From Myxocyprinus asiaticus (taxonomy: Eukaryota; Chordata; Actinopteri; Cypriniformes; Catostomidae), in assembly GCF_019703515.2 (NCBI RefSeq), contig NC_059365.1:36971501-37035500 (forward strand): 64,000 nt of DNA, written 5' to 3'. How positions within the stretch are numbered: position 1 is the stretch's first letter; every line of letters starts with the position of its first letter. Of the stretch, positions 10,914 through 19,728 are shown in pieces. Position numbers and translations under genes: made by a program. Below the pieces are notes generated by a model, which saw nothing but the letters and a program-made list of their open reading frames with translations, was not told where the DNA came from and did not search any database.

Positions 10914-11308
10914 AACACTATTGGCAGGAAAGAGCTATGCACAGCTTTTCGGTATTGTTATTGTCTTGTTGGACCTGTGCACAAAAACATAAACATACAC
11001 TGGTTTCTTTAGCAATCATATCTTCTAATCATTCTAATATACAGTACATTATACTGAATTTTGACAGTACAAAATAACAGCTAAATAATTTCTCTATTCA
11101 AGCAATTTTCTTATTTTTCTCTTTTCAAGAGGAGTAAAACATAACAATTAGACAAAGCACAATTGATAAATACAGAGTATCCATGATGATTTCAGATGGA
11201 GCTCAGTTCAGGTGAGGTCTGATCTGTAGTGTGTGTGGTGGTGTTGTTTTTTTTTTTTTCTCATGTTGATTTTGACACATGTTAACACTGTACATGGACA
11301 GGAGAGTC

Positions 11309-12574
11309 TTACTGGGTTCCTTCCCTGGGAACCTGATGTTCCCAGGGCACAGGGTCATTTTCATGCGATTGGGAACCAGTCTCCCTCTCTTGCCAAAACT
11401 GCTCCACATCTTGCAGTACTATCCCATCCTTGTTGGTTGGGCTCTCCTGTTTTTCTCCACTCTGGCTTGTTTGCTCCTCTGTTTGCCCAGGCTGATGGGG
11501 AGGCAGGTGGGCTGACATTTCAGGTCGTGGGGTGGGAGACTTTGGGGCGGTCGGGGTGTGCGGCCCTGGCTTGTTTTTGGGCGGTTGCTTGCGGAGGGTG
11601 AGCCTACGCCAGAGGCCAATGTAGCCCTCCCTGAACTCCTCGGAAAGGGCGAGAACGATGAGTGGGTTGACCAGAGAGATGGAGAACATGAGCAACTGGG
11701 CAGAAAGAGTGAAAAGGACTGGCGGGAAGGTGCCCTCGGTTTCCAGGGCATGCCGCATCCACACCCAGGACACCCATTGCGGGAGCCACATGGTGGCCAT
11801 GGCCACAGTCAAGCTGAAGAGCATCAGGGTCAGTTTGCGGGATCGGATCTGCGTCCGCAGGTTCTGGGTTTTGCTGGATCTGCGCTGGCACCGTCCATAT
11901 GCCCTCCAGAAGTAGAGCAGGGCGAAGCTCAAAGGTGTGCAATAAGCCAGAAGAGGGTACGCCTTGACGTACACGGACATGAAGTCAAGGGCATCGGCTG
12001 GCACGCTTTGCACACAAATCATTCCACTTGCTTCTCTTTGGAGGGTGGCGAAGAGCCATTGCGGTATGGGGACCGTGCATGCCAGGAGCCAAGAGAAGAG
12101 CAGGACCACCAGGATGGTCTTCAACCGGAAGGTGACCTGCTTGGTAGGGTTGCTGACGTACCTGTAGCAAGCTTTGGCCATGATGGCCACGGTGAAGCTT
12201 TTGGCAGCCATGCAGGAGTGCAAGAACCAGTCACAGGTCTTGCAGACAAATAAACCCAAGGTCCAAGTGGCACGGGAATAAGCAGCAGCCTTAAAGGGAA
12301 CAGCAAACGCCAGGACCAGACCATCAGCCAACATCAGGTTCAGAATGAGCGCGTTGATCAAGGACAGCTTCCCTTTACGTGCGTTGGTGATCAGGACTCC
12401 CATTGCTGTTACATTCCCGGTGAAACCGAGGACACAGATGATTCCCAGGACCACTGGAATCAAAACCCGCAGATCTCCCTGATCCAGGTGCTGATATCCA
12501 CTTCGCTCCAGAAACGAGCGCCTATCCACGGAACCGTTCCCGTCGCTGATGTTGACGCCCGGTGATTTCTCCAT
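11309..12574 (-). CDS. gpr151: Orphan G protein-coupled receptor 151 (galanin-receptor-like)
   Basis: A single-exon class A GPCR of 421 aa (the mammalian protein is about 419). I place the start at ATG 12574 (MEKSPGVNIS): it is the first ATG in frame and has a good context (GGACATGG); upstream in-frame sequence lacks an ATG. N-glycosylation motifs are N8-I-S and N13-G-S. Helices fall at about residues 36-61, 72-95, 108-133, 152-172, 201-224, 248-270 and 287-310. C111 and C187 can form the usual extracellular disulfide. The D84 of LMLAD and WLP (263-265) are kept. The DRY motif is replaced by KACYR and NPxxY by NPLIV, as also in mammalian GPR151. The tail ends DVEQFWQERE...ENDPVPWEH, a family signature. 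GPR151 marks habenular neurons in vertebrates. It is convergent with tcerg1 and on the same strand as ppp2r2b. Confidence 0.95.
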   Translation of the reverse strand: MEKSPGVNISDGNGSVDRRSFLERSGYQHLDQGDLRVLIPVVLGIICVLGFTGNVTAMGVLITNARKGKLSLINALILNLMLADGLVLAFAVPFKAAAYSRATWTLGLFVCKTCDWFLHSCMAAKSFTVAIMAKACYRYVSNPTKQVTFRLKTILVVLLFSWLLACTVPIPQWLFATLQREASGMICVQSVPADALDFMSVYVKAYPLLAYCTPLSFALLYFWRAYGRCQRRSSKTQNLRTQIRSRKLTLMLFSLTVAMATMWLPQWVSWVWMRHALETEGTFPPVLFTLSAQLLMFSISLVNPLIVLALSEEFREGYIGLWRRLTLRKQPPKNKPGPHTPTAPKSPTPRPEMSAHLPPHQPGQTEEQTSQSGEKQESPTNKDGIVLQDVEQFWQERETGSQSHENDPVPWEHQVPREGTQ

Positions 12575-12910
12575 GTCCACAGAGATGGATGGATAAATAG
12601 AGATGAAACAGGGCAGGTGTGCAGTGCAGAGAGAAAGATATTCTCTCTCAAACTTTCGCGCACTTGCCGGAATCGATGTGTCCACGCGCTATGCTCTCAA
12701 CTCGACCGCGCGCTTATCCAAAGAGTCACGAGCGCAACAGTGCTGCCACTTTATAAGGGATGCTTTGATTGACAGGTGCCGTCCCAGCTGACACAAGGCG
12801 TTTCATTTTGCCCGTCCTCCCGAAGTTAATTAAAGTGATTTGGGGTAATAAGCACTGACTGACTGCAACACACTGTTACTAATAACTCCTGCCTAGTTAT
12901 TTCCTCTATT
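12575..12910 (-). other. gpr151 5' UTR and proximal promoter region (inferred)
   Basis: Moderately GC-rich near the gene, with the TATA-like box at 12750. No repeat is recognised. Confidence 0.4.
12750..12755 (-). promoter_or_regulatory. gpr151: TATA-like box upstream of gpr151
   Basis: On the minus strand the sequence reads CCCTTATAAAGTGG. It would place transcription start near 12720, giving a ~150-nt 5' UTR before the ATG at 12574. Motif evidence only. Confidence 0.45.
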
Positions 12911-13051
12911 GTCACTGGAAATGATGGATTCTTTTTATTTCCTGTTGGAGACAAAGGACTGATGATTGCAAATGGTAATATAAAGAAGTTGAATTTTGAT
13001 GAGAGTATTACGAACAGAGTGGAATTTTTGCCTCAGCAACACACTTTGTTA
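12911..13051. repeat. Direct repeat copy 1 (matches 15109-15246)
   Basis: About 140 nt starting GTCACTGGAAATGATGGATT and ending ACACTTTGTTA, nearly identical to 15109-15246 in the same orientation. Differences are a few substitutions and small indels. Confidence 0.9.
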
Positions 13052-13872
13052 GAACAACTGAAAAAGTTATATAGACCATAGTAATTCATGTGCATTCATA
13101 TTAGAATCTGTATGAAAATACATGAATCAGAGCTTAGTTACATTTCTAATTAAGTGAATGTACATTAATAACTCTATTATGCATATAATGTAATAATATG
13201 TTTAATTATATGTAATAAATATGTTAATGTAAAGTGTTTCCAGTATTCGTTACAATTGGGTATAGTTGACAAATAACATTGTCGTGAGCATATTCAATAA
13301 AGATTTTCACATGTAGTCTAGGGTACAATGGGGCTAAAGGTCTACTGGGGAAAAAGCACCTTTGATTACATTTTTCCCCAAAACATTAAACTACACAGCA
13401 CTTTCCTGAACACCCGTTTGTCAGACACTGCAACATTTTCCTGATCCATGTGTGCAATGTCTAAAGTTTGTTTTTGAGGTCATTTGATCTAACATTTCAC
13501 AACTTTAAAGATATTGCCGATTTATATAGCTAATGAGAATCCCAGAAATTAGCACATTTGTCATTTTAAAGGCGATTAAATTAAATCAAAAGTTTTTCAA
13601 TAACTGTCCAGTATGTAAAGGGTTAGTGTTTGGTGTAAAAAGCCCCCTTGTTGCTAAAGGCCCCCCATAAAACACATTGGTTTTCTTATGTACGGGGAAT
13701 ATATTTGTTATGAAGAATGTTCAAAATGGGCTCATATTGACTGATCCAATCACAATGGAGTTTCAGTTGTTTATAGAATAATTAAGATGTTATGAAATGG
13801 AAGAAAAAAAAATTTAATAAACAAGAAAGTTTTTAAGAGTTTTATTTTTGTTTGTTTTGAAAAAGCATTACC
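13052..13872. other. Intergenic AT-rich sequence, nothing recognised
   Basis: No coding potential or clear repeat ends identified. Confidence 0.4.
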
Positions 13873-14512
13873 TTAAAGGGATAGGTCACCCAAAACCGAA
13901 AATGTCATAATTTACTCACCATCATGCCATCCCAGTTGTGTTTGACTTATTTTCTTCTGCAGAACACAAATATTTTAAGAAGAATATTTCAGCTCTGTAG
14001 GTCAGTACAATGCAAGTGAATGGTGGCTAGAACTTTGAAGGTCCAAAAATCACATAAAGGCAGCATAAAAGTAATCCATAAGACTCCAGTGGTTTAATCC
14101 ATGTCTTTAAAACCCATATGATAGGTGTGGGTGAGAAACAGATCAATATTTAAGTCCTTTTTTACTATAAATCTCAATTTCCTCATTCTGAAAGTGAAAG
14201 TGGAGATTTATGGTTAAAAAGGATTGAAATATTGATCTGTTTTTCACCCAAAATGATTGGATTGTTTCAGAAGACATTCATTAAACCACTGAAGTCTTAT
14301 GGAGTACTTTTATGTTTCCTTTATGTGCTTTATGGTGCTTCAAAGTTTTGGTCACCATTCACTTGCATTGTATAATCCTACAAAGCTGAGATATTTTTCT
14401 AAAAATCTTCATTTGCGTTCTGCAGAAGAGAGAAAGTCATACACATCTGGGATGGCATGAAGGTGAGTAAATGATGAAAGAATTTCCATTTTTGTGGCAA
14501 CTATCCCTTTAA
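13873..14512. mobile_element. Complete palindromic TTAA MITE
   Basis: It starts TTAA-AGGGATAGGTCACCC and ends GGCAACTATCCCT-TTAA. The two halves are long inverted copies: 'ttcttctgcagaacacaaat' near 13952 pairs with 'ttgcgttctgcagaagaga' near 14412, and 'atgcaagtgaatggtggc' with 'gtcaccattcacttgcat'. It is a fold-back, non-coding element whose TTAA sites suggest piggyBac-type mobilisation. Confidence 0.85.
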
Positions 14513-14895
14513 TTTGTTACTCAGAAAAGCATCTTGCTGTTTCAAAAGAATATGCAAAGTAGTTGCAGAAGTTGTCAAAATTAGATCACAATAAAAGGAA
14601 AAAAATTAAGCTCTGTTTGCAACAAAATTAACAGTCAGTGATACCAGCTTGGTGAAAAGGTCATTGCTGTGCTTTATCGTGAATGATGCACGACTGTTGA
14701 CCGATCAGCATACAGGAACACAACAATCTGGTTTATAATAGCTGTTCACAGTTATGAACACACAAATCAATGGAACTCTGTACTATGTACTTAACTATTT
14801 GATACATGTACTTAATATGTGCATACATGTTGTTGCATTGTAATTACATTTAAAGTACTTGTATTTAATTACATTTGTAGTTACTCTGTTAACTT
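14513..14895. other. Intergenic, nothing recognised
   Basis: AT-rich sequence between a MITE and the telomere-like array; no gene seen. Confidence 0.4.
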
Positions 14896-15050
14896 GACCC
14901 CTAACCCAACCCTTAACCCAAAACCTAACTCTAACCCCTAATCCTAACCCTACCCTTACTCCTAAACCTAATTCTAACCCCTAATCCTAACCCTAACCCT
15001 ACCCTTGCTCCTAAACCTAACTCTAACCCCTAATCCTAACCGTAACCCAA
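14896..15050. repeat. Telomere-like degenerate (CCCTAA) array 1
   Basis: About 155 nt of tandem variants of CCTAACC: CTAACCC, CTAATCC, CTACCCTTACTC, CTAAACCTAACT. A higher-order unit (CTAACCCCTAATCCTAACCCTA...CTTACTCCTAAA) recurs two to three times. It is degenerate, so an interstitial telomere-like minisatellite rather than a fresh telomere insertion. Confidence 0.85.
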
Positions 15051-15109
15051 ACCGAAGGATAAGAAACAGACAAGATATATTTTACTTAATCTTTCTTTTT
15101 ATTTCAACG
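15048..15109. repeat. Direct repeat copy (matches 17949-18010)
   Basis: CAAACCGAAGGATAAGAAAC through TTATTTCAACG matches 17949-18010 in the same orientation with a few substitutions. It abuts the next duplicated block without a gap. Confidence 0.88.
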
Positions 15110-15246
15110 TCACTGGAAATGATGGATTCTTTTATTTCCTGTTGTAGACAAAGGACTGATGATTGCAAATGGTAATATAAAGAAGTTGAATTTTGATGAG
15201 AGTATTACGAAGAGTGGAAGTTTTGCCTCAGCAACACACTTTGTTA
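15109..15246. repeat. Direct repeat copy 2 (matches 12911-13051)
   Basis: Same orientation as the copy 2.2 kb upstream, ending ACACTTTGTTA, after which the second telomere-like array begins. Confidence 0.9.
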
Positions 15247-15250
15247 CTCC

Positions 15251-15315
15251 AACTCCAACTCTAACCCCTAATCGTAACCCTAACCCTACCCTTACTCCTA
15301 AACCTACCCGTACCT
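15251..15315. repeat. Telomere-like array 2
   Basis: About 65 nt of CTAACCCCTAATCGTAACCC-type units, same family and orientation as 14896-15050. Confidence 0.8.
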
Positions 15316-15540
15316 CATCCTCAGTAGCAGCAAATGTGGGAAGTTTGCAGAACAACATGTAGTTACACAGTAAATACATAGTCTTGTACATATTTAATGT
15401 TAGTACATAGTAGTTAAGGCCACCTAATATAAAGTGTGACCTTTGATTAAATTATCATTGATTAAGTTAAATGGTAGAATATCAATTTATAATGTTCATG
15501 GCCTATAAAATGAGCACATTCAGAGACCTTCAGTCATATG

Positions 15541-16140
15541 CTTGATTTGCTTTGACTATGCCTACTGGATATTTCAGCTGCATCAGTTTTCGATCTTTGT
15601 ACACGGACAGCAAAAATGGCCTCGTCTTGAGACCAGCTTTCTGAAGGTAGTTCTGGTCAACCAACAGATTAGACAGGATCTTTGTTGGTGGGTGGAGGTC
15701 TCCCACCAACAAAGATCCTGTCTAGTCTGTTTGTCTTCATTGACCAAAGACCTGCTGTTGAACACCTTTGTCAAGTTTGGTCCCATCTGCTCTGTGCAGA
15801 GACAGAGTGACCAAATACTCTCTGGGGTACAGATTTGTCAACTTCGTACACCATGCCCATGCTAACCACGCATTGGACACGCTGATGTTTCAGCCCCTCT
15901 TGGGCAAGCTGATGAGACTGCTGTGGGCCCAGCGCAGTTCCACTTTTCCGGCAACATCTGCATCAAGGGCCTGGCAGATGACATCTGTCTTCAGGGACAT
16001 TCTGTCCTGCAGAGTCATCTGTGATGAATGAATCGAAGGGCTATTATTCTACCTTTGAGGCTGCCGAGAGGGCCATCAGGAAACTGCATGGCATGATGCT
16101 GAACGACCAGCAAGTGTCGATATGCTATTTCAAGAGCTAA
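15541..16140 (+). pseudogene. PABPC-like processed pseudogene, truncated (RRM1 to RRM2)
   Basis: Plus-strand translations in shifting frames resemble cytoplasmic poly(A)-binding protein. CRDRVTKYSLGYRFVNF and HALDTLMF...LLWAQR match the end of RRM1. GNICIKGLADDI matches the RNP2 of RRM2. FRDILSCRVICDE and KGYYSTFEAAERAIRKLHG, MMLNDQQ...YFKS match the rest of RRM2, ending at TAA 16138. At least three frame changes and an in-frame TGA near 16023 interrupt it. No introns are seen, so it is most simply a retrocopy. The first part (before about 15740) is rearranged: the VGDLHP motif of RRM1 reads on the opposite strand at the fold-back. Which PABPC paralogue was the source is undecided. Confidence 0.8.
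15664..15730. repeat. 29-nt near-perfect inverted repeat (hairpin)
   Basis: Arms at 15664-15692 and 15702-15730 pair at 28 of 29 positions around a 9-nt loop (TGGAGGTCT). It lies inside the PABPC-like pseudogene and puts VGDLHPPT on the minus strand. Confidence 0.92.
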
Positions 16141-17948
16141 ATAAGGTTCCAAAATTGCCAAATGGGTAGTCTGTGATTGTGATATATTTTGATATAATAC
16201 AATATAATAGTGAATAAATTCTATTTGTGTTTTTCGATCATAAAGGTAAAGTTTTTTTACCCTATAGATTAATGGTCTAAAAGAGGAATTTATTTCTGTA
16301 AATTTGCTTTTAAGTTAGCTTGTTAGCTAGTTCTATCGTTATACTGACCCAATCACTATAATAACAAACCATGTATTTCACAATCCAGTGGCAGGGAAGA
16401 AAGAAAATAAATGGAAAAGGGAGAAGTTAAATCAGTGGAATGAAGAGAGGATGAAGGGTGCCATAAATGGGGATAAAATGATTTTTTTTTTTTGGTTAAG
16501 TAAATATAGAAGAAAAGATTAAGTGCTTTCTATGTTGAATAAGTTAGTTTAAGCTCGATCTTGAAAATATTAAGTAAATTCTACATTTGTCCTCAATTCA
16601 AAAATGTAAAAATGAATGCTCTAGCTTATGAGTAAATATGATTTATGGTTGTTTTTTTATCTTTACAATGTGTCATCCTTTATTATCAATTTTAAAGTAG
16701 GAAAACTTATATTTATTTGGTGTTCCAATTATGCTTGAATAATAATTAAGCTTGCATGGTTTCACTATTTTCACATTTATTTACACCATTTTTATTGTTG
16801 ATTTTGCTAGTCAAACTTACCCATTCAAGATAAAAAATAATAAAGAAAAGATCTGATGATTGTTACCGTCATCCTGTTTTGTGGAGGTCTGCCTGCTCAG
16901 ATCTGAATCTTGTTTCTATAGCTAAAAATGTGAGGTGATGTTGTCCTACATGCATTGAGCTTTCCTATGGAAGGTTTCTTTGTTATGTGGTACATGATTA
17001 CACAAGTCTTTGTAAGGTGAGTGTAAAATGTGAAATGTTTTAATAAAATGTTTATTTAAATGTTACTAAGTTTATACAAGTACCATAAACTGTACATCAG
17101 ATTGTAAGTAACTGCATTAACTAAAATATTTAAGTTAAATTTGCTCATTTATTTTAATCAATATTATGTCATGAAGTTGAGTAGATTTAACTTAATTTTA
17201 ACCATTAAGATTTACTTAGAAAAAAAATGTATACTTGTGAAATAAAAATTAAGTAAATTTAACTAGTATTTTTGTGGTGTATTTGAAATAAATACAAACC
17301 CAAAAGTGTTCTAAATTGACTGAAATGTTAATCTAAAATAAAGAGTTTTATTGTTATTATGCATTTTATGATTGCATTTAGAATTATTAAAGGAACTACG
17401 GTCCCCCACTTTGACAATAAAGGTGCCTCAGTTTGTCAGGTACTTTTGGAAGATTGATATTTGGTTATAATATTTGTTTCATGTTTTTGTATTTAATATT
17501 TCTTCTCTTTTACGCCTTATAGTGTACTGGACATCATTAGCCATTTAAAATGGTGTCATATGAGGGGCTCAACCATTTGGCACGTATATTAAACAACGCG
17601 AACGATAAATTCACCTATATTCGTGTTATTGCTTTACTGTATTCAGAGAAGTGGAGAGATAGTTGGGCATTTCTCTTGTGCTGGCTTACAGGACGACACA
17701 ATGCAGCAGCAAACGCGTGACGCCATTTTCATGGCAAACACATACACTGTAAGTTCTTCTGCTGAAAGACTACAGTGAAAGTATCGGCAAAGAAACCGCG
17801 TTCCTTCCTGCAAATGACACCAGATACGACAGCTAGATAGAAGGACATTGAGCATATTTAATTTCAATTTTATAAAGCGTGTCTTTGAATTGCCACCAGA
17901 GGGCGCCATTGTTTATCCCCCTCTTTCTCTCGCTAATGCTAACCGAGG
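16141..17948. other. Intergenic, nothing firmly recognised
   Basis: AT-rich sequence. The 17640-17945 part is less AT-rich and ends in 'gccaccagagggcgccattg', but no open frame or repeat ends could be supported. Confidence 0.4.
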
Positions 17949-18010
17949 CAAACCGAAGGATAAGAAACAGACCAGATGTATTTTACTTAATCTTTCTTTT
18001 TATTTTAACG
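17949..18010. repeat. Direct repeat copy (matches 15048-15109)
   Basis: Same 62-nt block as at 15048, in the same orientation, 2.9 kb away. Confidence 0.88.
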
Positions 18011-19448
18011 AATTCCATTAAGCATAAAGACTGCGTGGCAAATCATTGCATGTCGGTACATTCTGAGCTATAAAACTTTCATTAAGAAGTTACAACTGAA
18101 TTATTTTCAGAAAACAACATTGCTAGTTTATTTTTACATAATAAAATTCCCTGATATCATTTCACCTTCACGTCATGTATAGGCTACATCATGATACCGG
18201 CATTCCTGTCATCCTCAAGTTAAAGTGACACCACTAAACGAGGACAACCATTTAACAGTCTCAGACATATGCAGTATTACGAAACAGGTTTGTTTTGAAT
18301 GAAAAAGATGGCATCTGATGTTATACAGGTTCATTTGTTGGAACAGAACAGCATTTTTTCCCATCATTGGCCCATTAGATGACATCATGCATGCATTAAT
18401 ACCATTCACCTGGTACTGCACTTGAAGAATAATAATAAAAAACAGGGTATACTGTAAAGTTATGAGCATACTGAGATTACATGTAGACTAGAATGCAAAA
18501 TTCAAGTGCTTCAATTCTGTGTACTCAAAAACCATGTCGCTGCAATTCTTCACCCTTCTTACACAAAGCTATTCTTCACATTTCTTGTAAAACATTCACA
18601 CTTCACAACCCAAAATACCACCCTTCCGATACCCCCCATCCCCCCCCCCATCGCCCACATATGAAAAGAAGGCACCACAGCTTATTAATGGTTACATGAA
18701 AATAAGAGGACTAAAAAGGACAACATGAAATTACTTTTTGACTAATGGAACTGACTTTTACTTCAGCGCTCCTATAAAGAGGACCAATCGGATCGCTAGG
18801 GACTGTGATTCAGGTCATAGATTGTTTGTTTCGTGATCAATGTTCTAAAAATACACAGCCGGCATAGAGTCACATTCATAGTTTATTACAGGTCAGTCCG
18901 ACACTTCGGCATTGTGATCCGAAGGAAATGAACATCCATTATGTTTGTTATAAAGGTACCCCTCTGTTTTCGATGCCAGGATGTTGATGAAAGATTCCGT
19001 GAAAAATAGACCAAGGGTCAACTTTTATGCAAAGTTCGCTGTTCGAATTTTGCTTTATTAAAGATGCTAAACTTCAGATTATGTCAGTGACAACGTACAT
19101 TTGTCCTGCTTTAAAGAGTCACGCATTTCCCTGCAACAGAGAAATGAATAAATACAATAAATAAACAGTTTTAAGTAAGAGTTGGCCTAGAGGAAATGCA
19201 AATACTTCACAAAGGAAGATGGACTGTGCAGAGCATGCCGCTCCTTGTTCACTCAGCATCCATATACAACATGGCCGTTTCATTCAGGATCAGAAGTCCT
19301 ACATTTGTCCATACTTCTCCCTACTTCATAGATAACTTCCTTTCTTCCATTAGGAACAAAACCAGCACAATCACATGCTGCAATTTTCAAAAGGGTGGCT
19401 ACAACGCTCTCTTTCTCTTCGTGAATGTGTGGAGGCAGTGCAGTTGTG
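18011..19448 (-). other. ppp2r2b: Probable ppp2r2b 3' UTR and downstream
   Basis: Non-coding and largely free of recognised mobile elements, consistent with a long 3' UTR. The transcript end is not determined. Minus-strand AATAAA occurs near 18890 and elsewhere. Confidence 0.45.
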
Positions 19449-19728
19449 CTAGTTGACCTTATCCTGGAATATGTAAAGGTTATTGGTGGCCGCCACTGCG
19501 ATGATGTTCTCAGATGGATGCCAGGCGGTGTGGAGAATTTTCTTGCTGAAGTCCAGGCTGTCCACACTGATCTCGTCTTTGCGGCGTTTACCACCCACGC
19601 ACACCTTGCGGGGTTTCAGGATCGCCCGAGGCTTGCTGTTCTCCCGAGATGCCTCTAGCGTCACATCACGCTTCGTATTGCGGTCGAACATTCTGAAGAA
19701 GTTGTTGTAAGAACCAGTCATGATCACA
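19449..19728 (-). CDS. ppp2r2b: ppp2r2b last coding exon
   Basis: It completes Ser (AG|T), then [40 protein letters not shown], a basic [12 protein letters not shown] loop and the last blade [20 protein letters not shown] to DKVN, with stop TAG at 19449-19451. Confidence 0.95.

Noticed and set aside
11558..12253. A 231-codon open frame on the plus strand
   Set aside because: It is antisense to gpr151 and its composition mirrors the GPCR codons; no domain was recognised.
12575..12685. N-terminal extension of gpr151 upstream of the ATG at 12574
   Set aside because: The extension begins at a GTG, not an ATG, and the shorter form matches the family length and has good start context.
15110..15391. 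Thr/Pro- and Gly/Val-repeat frames
   Set aside because: They arise from the telomere-like tandem array.
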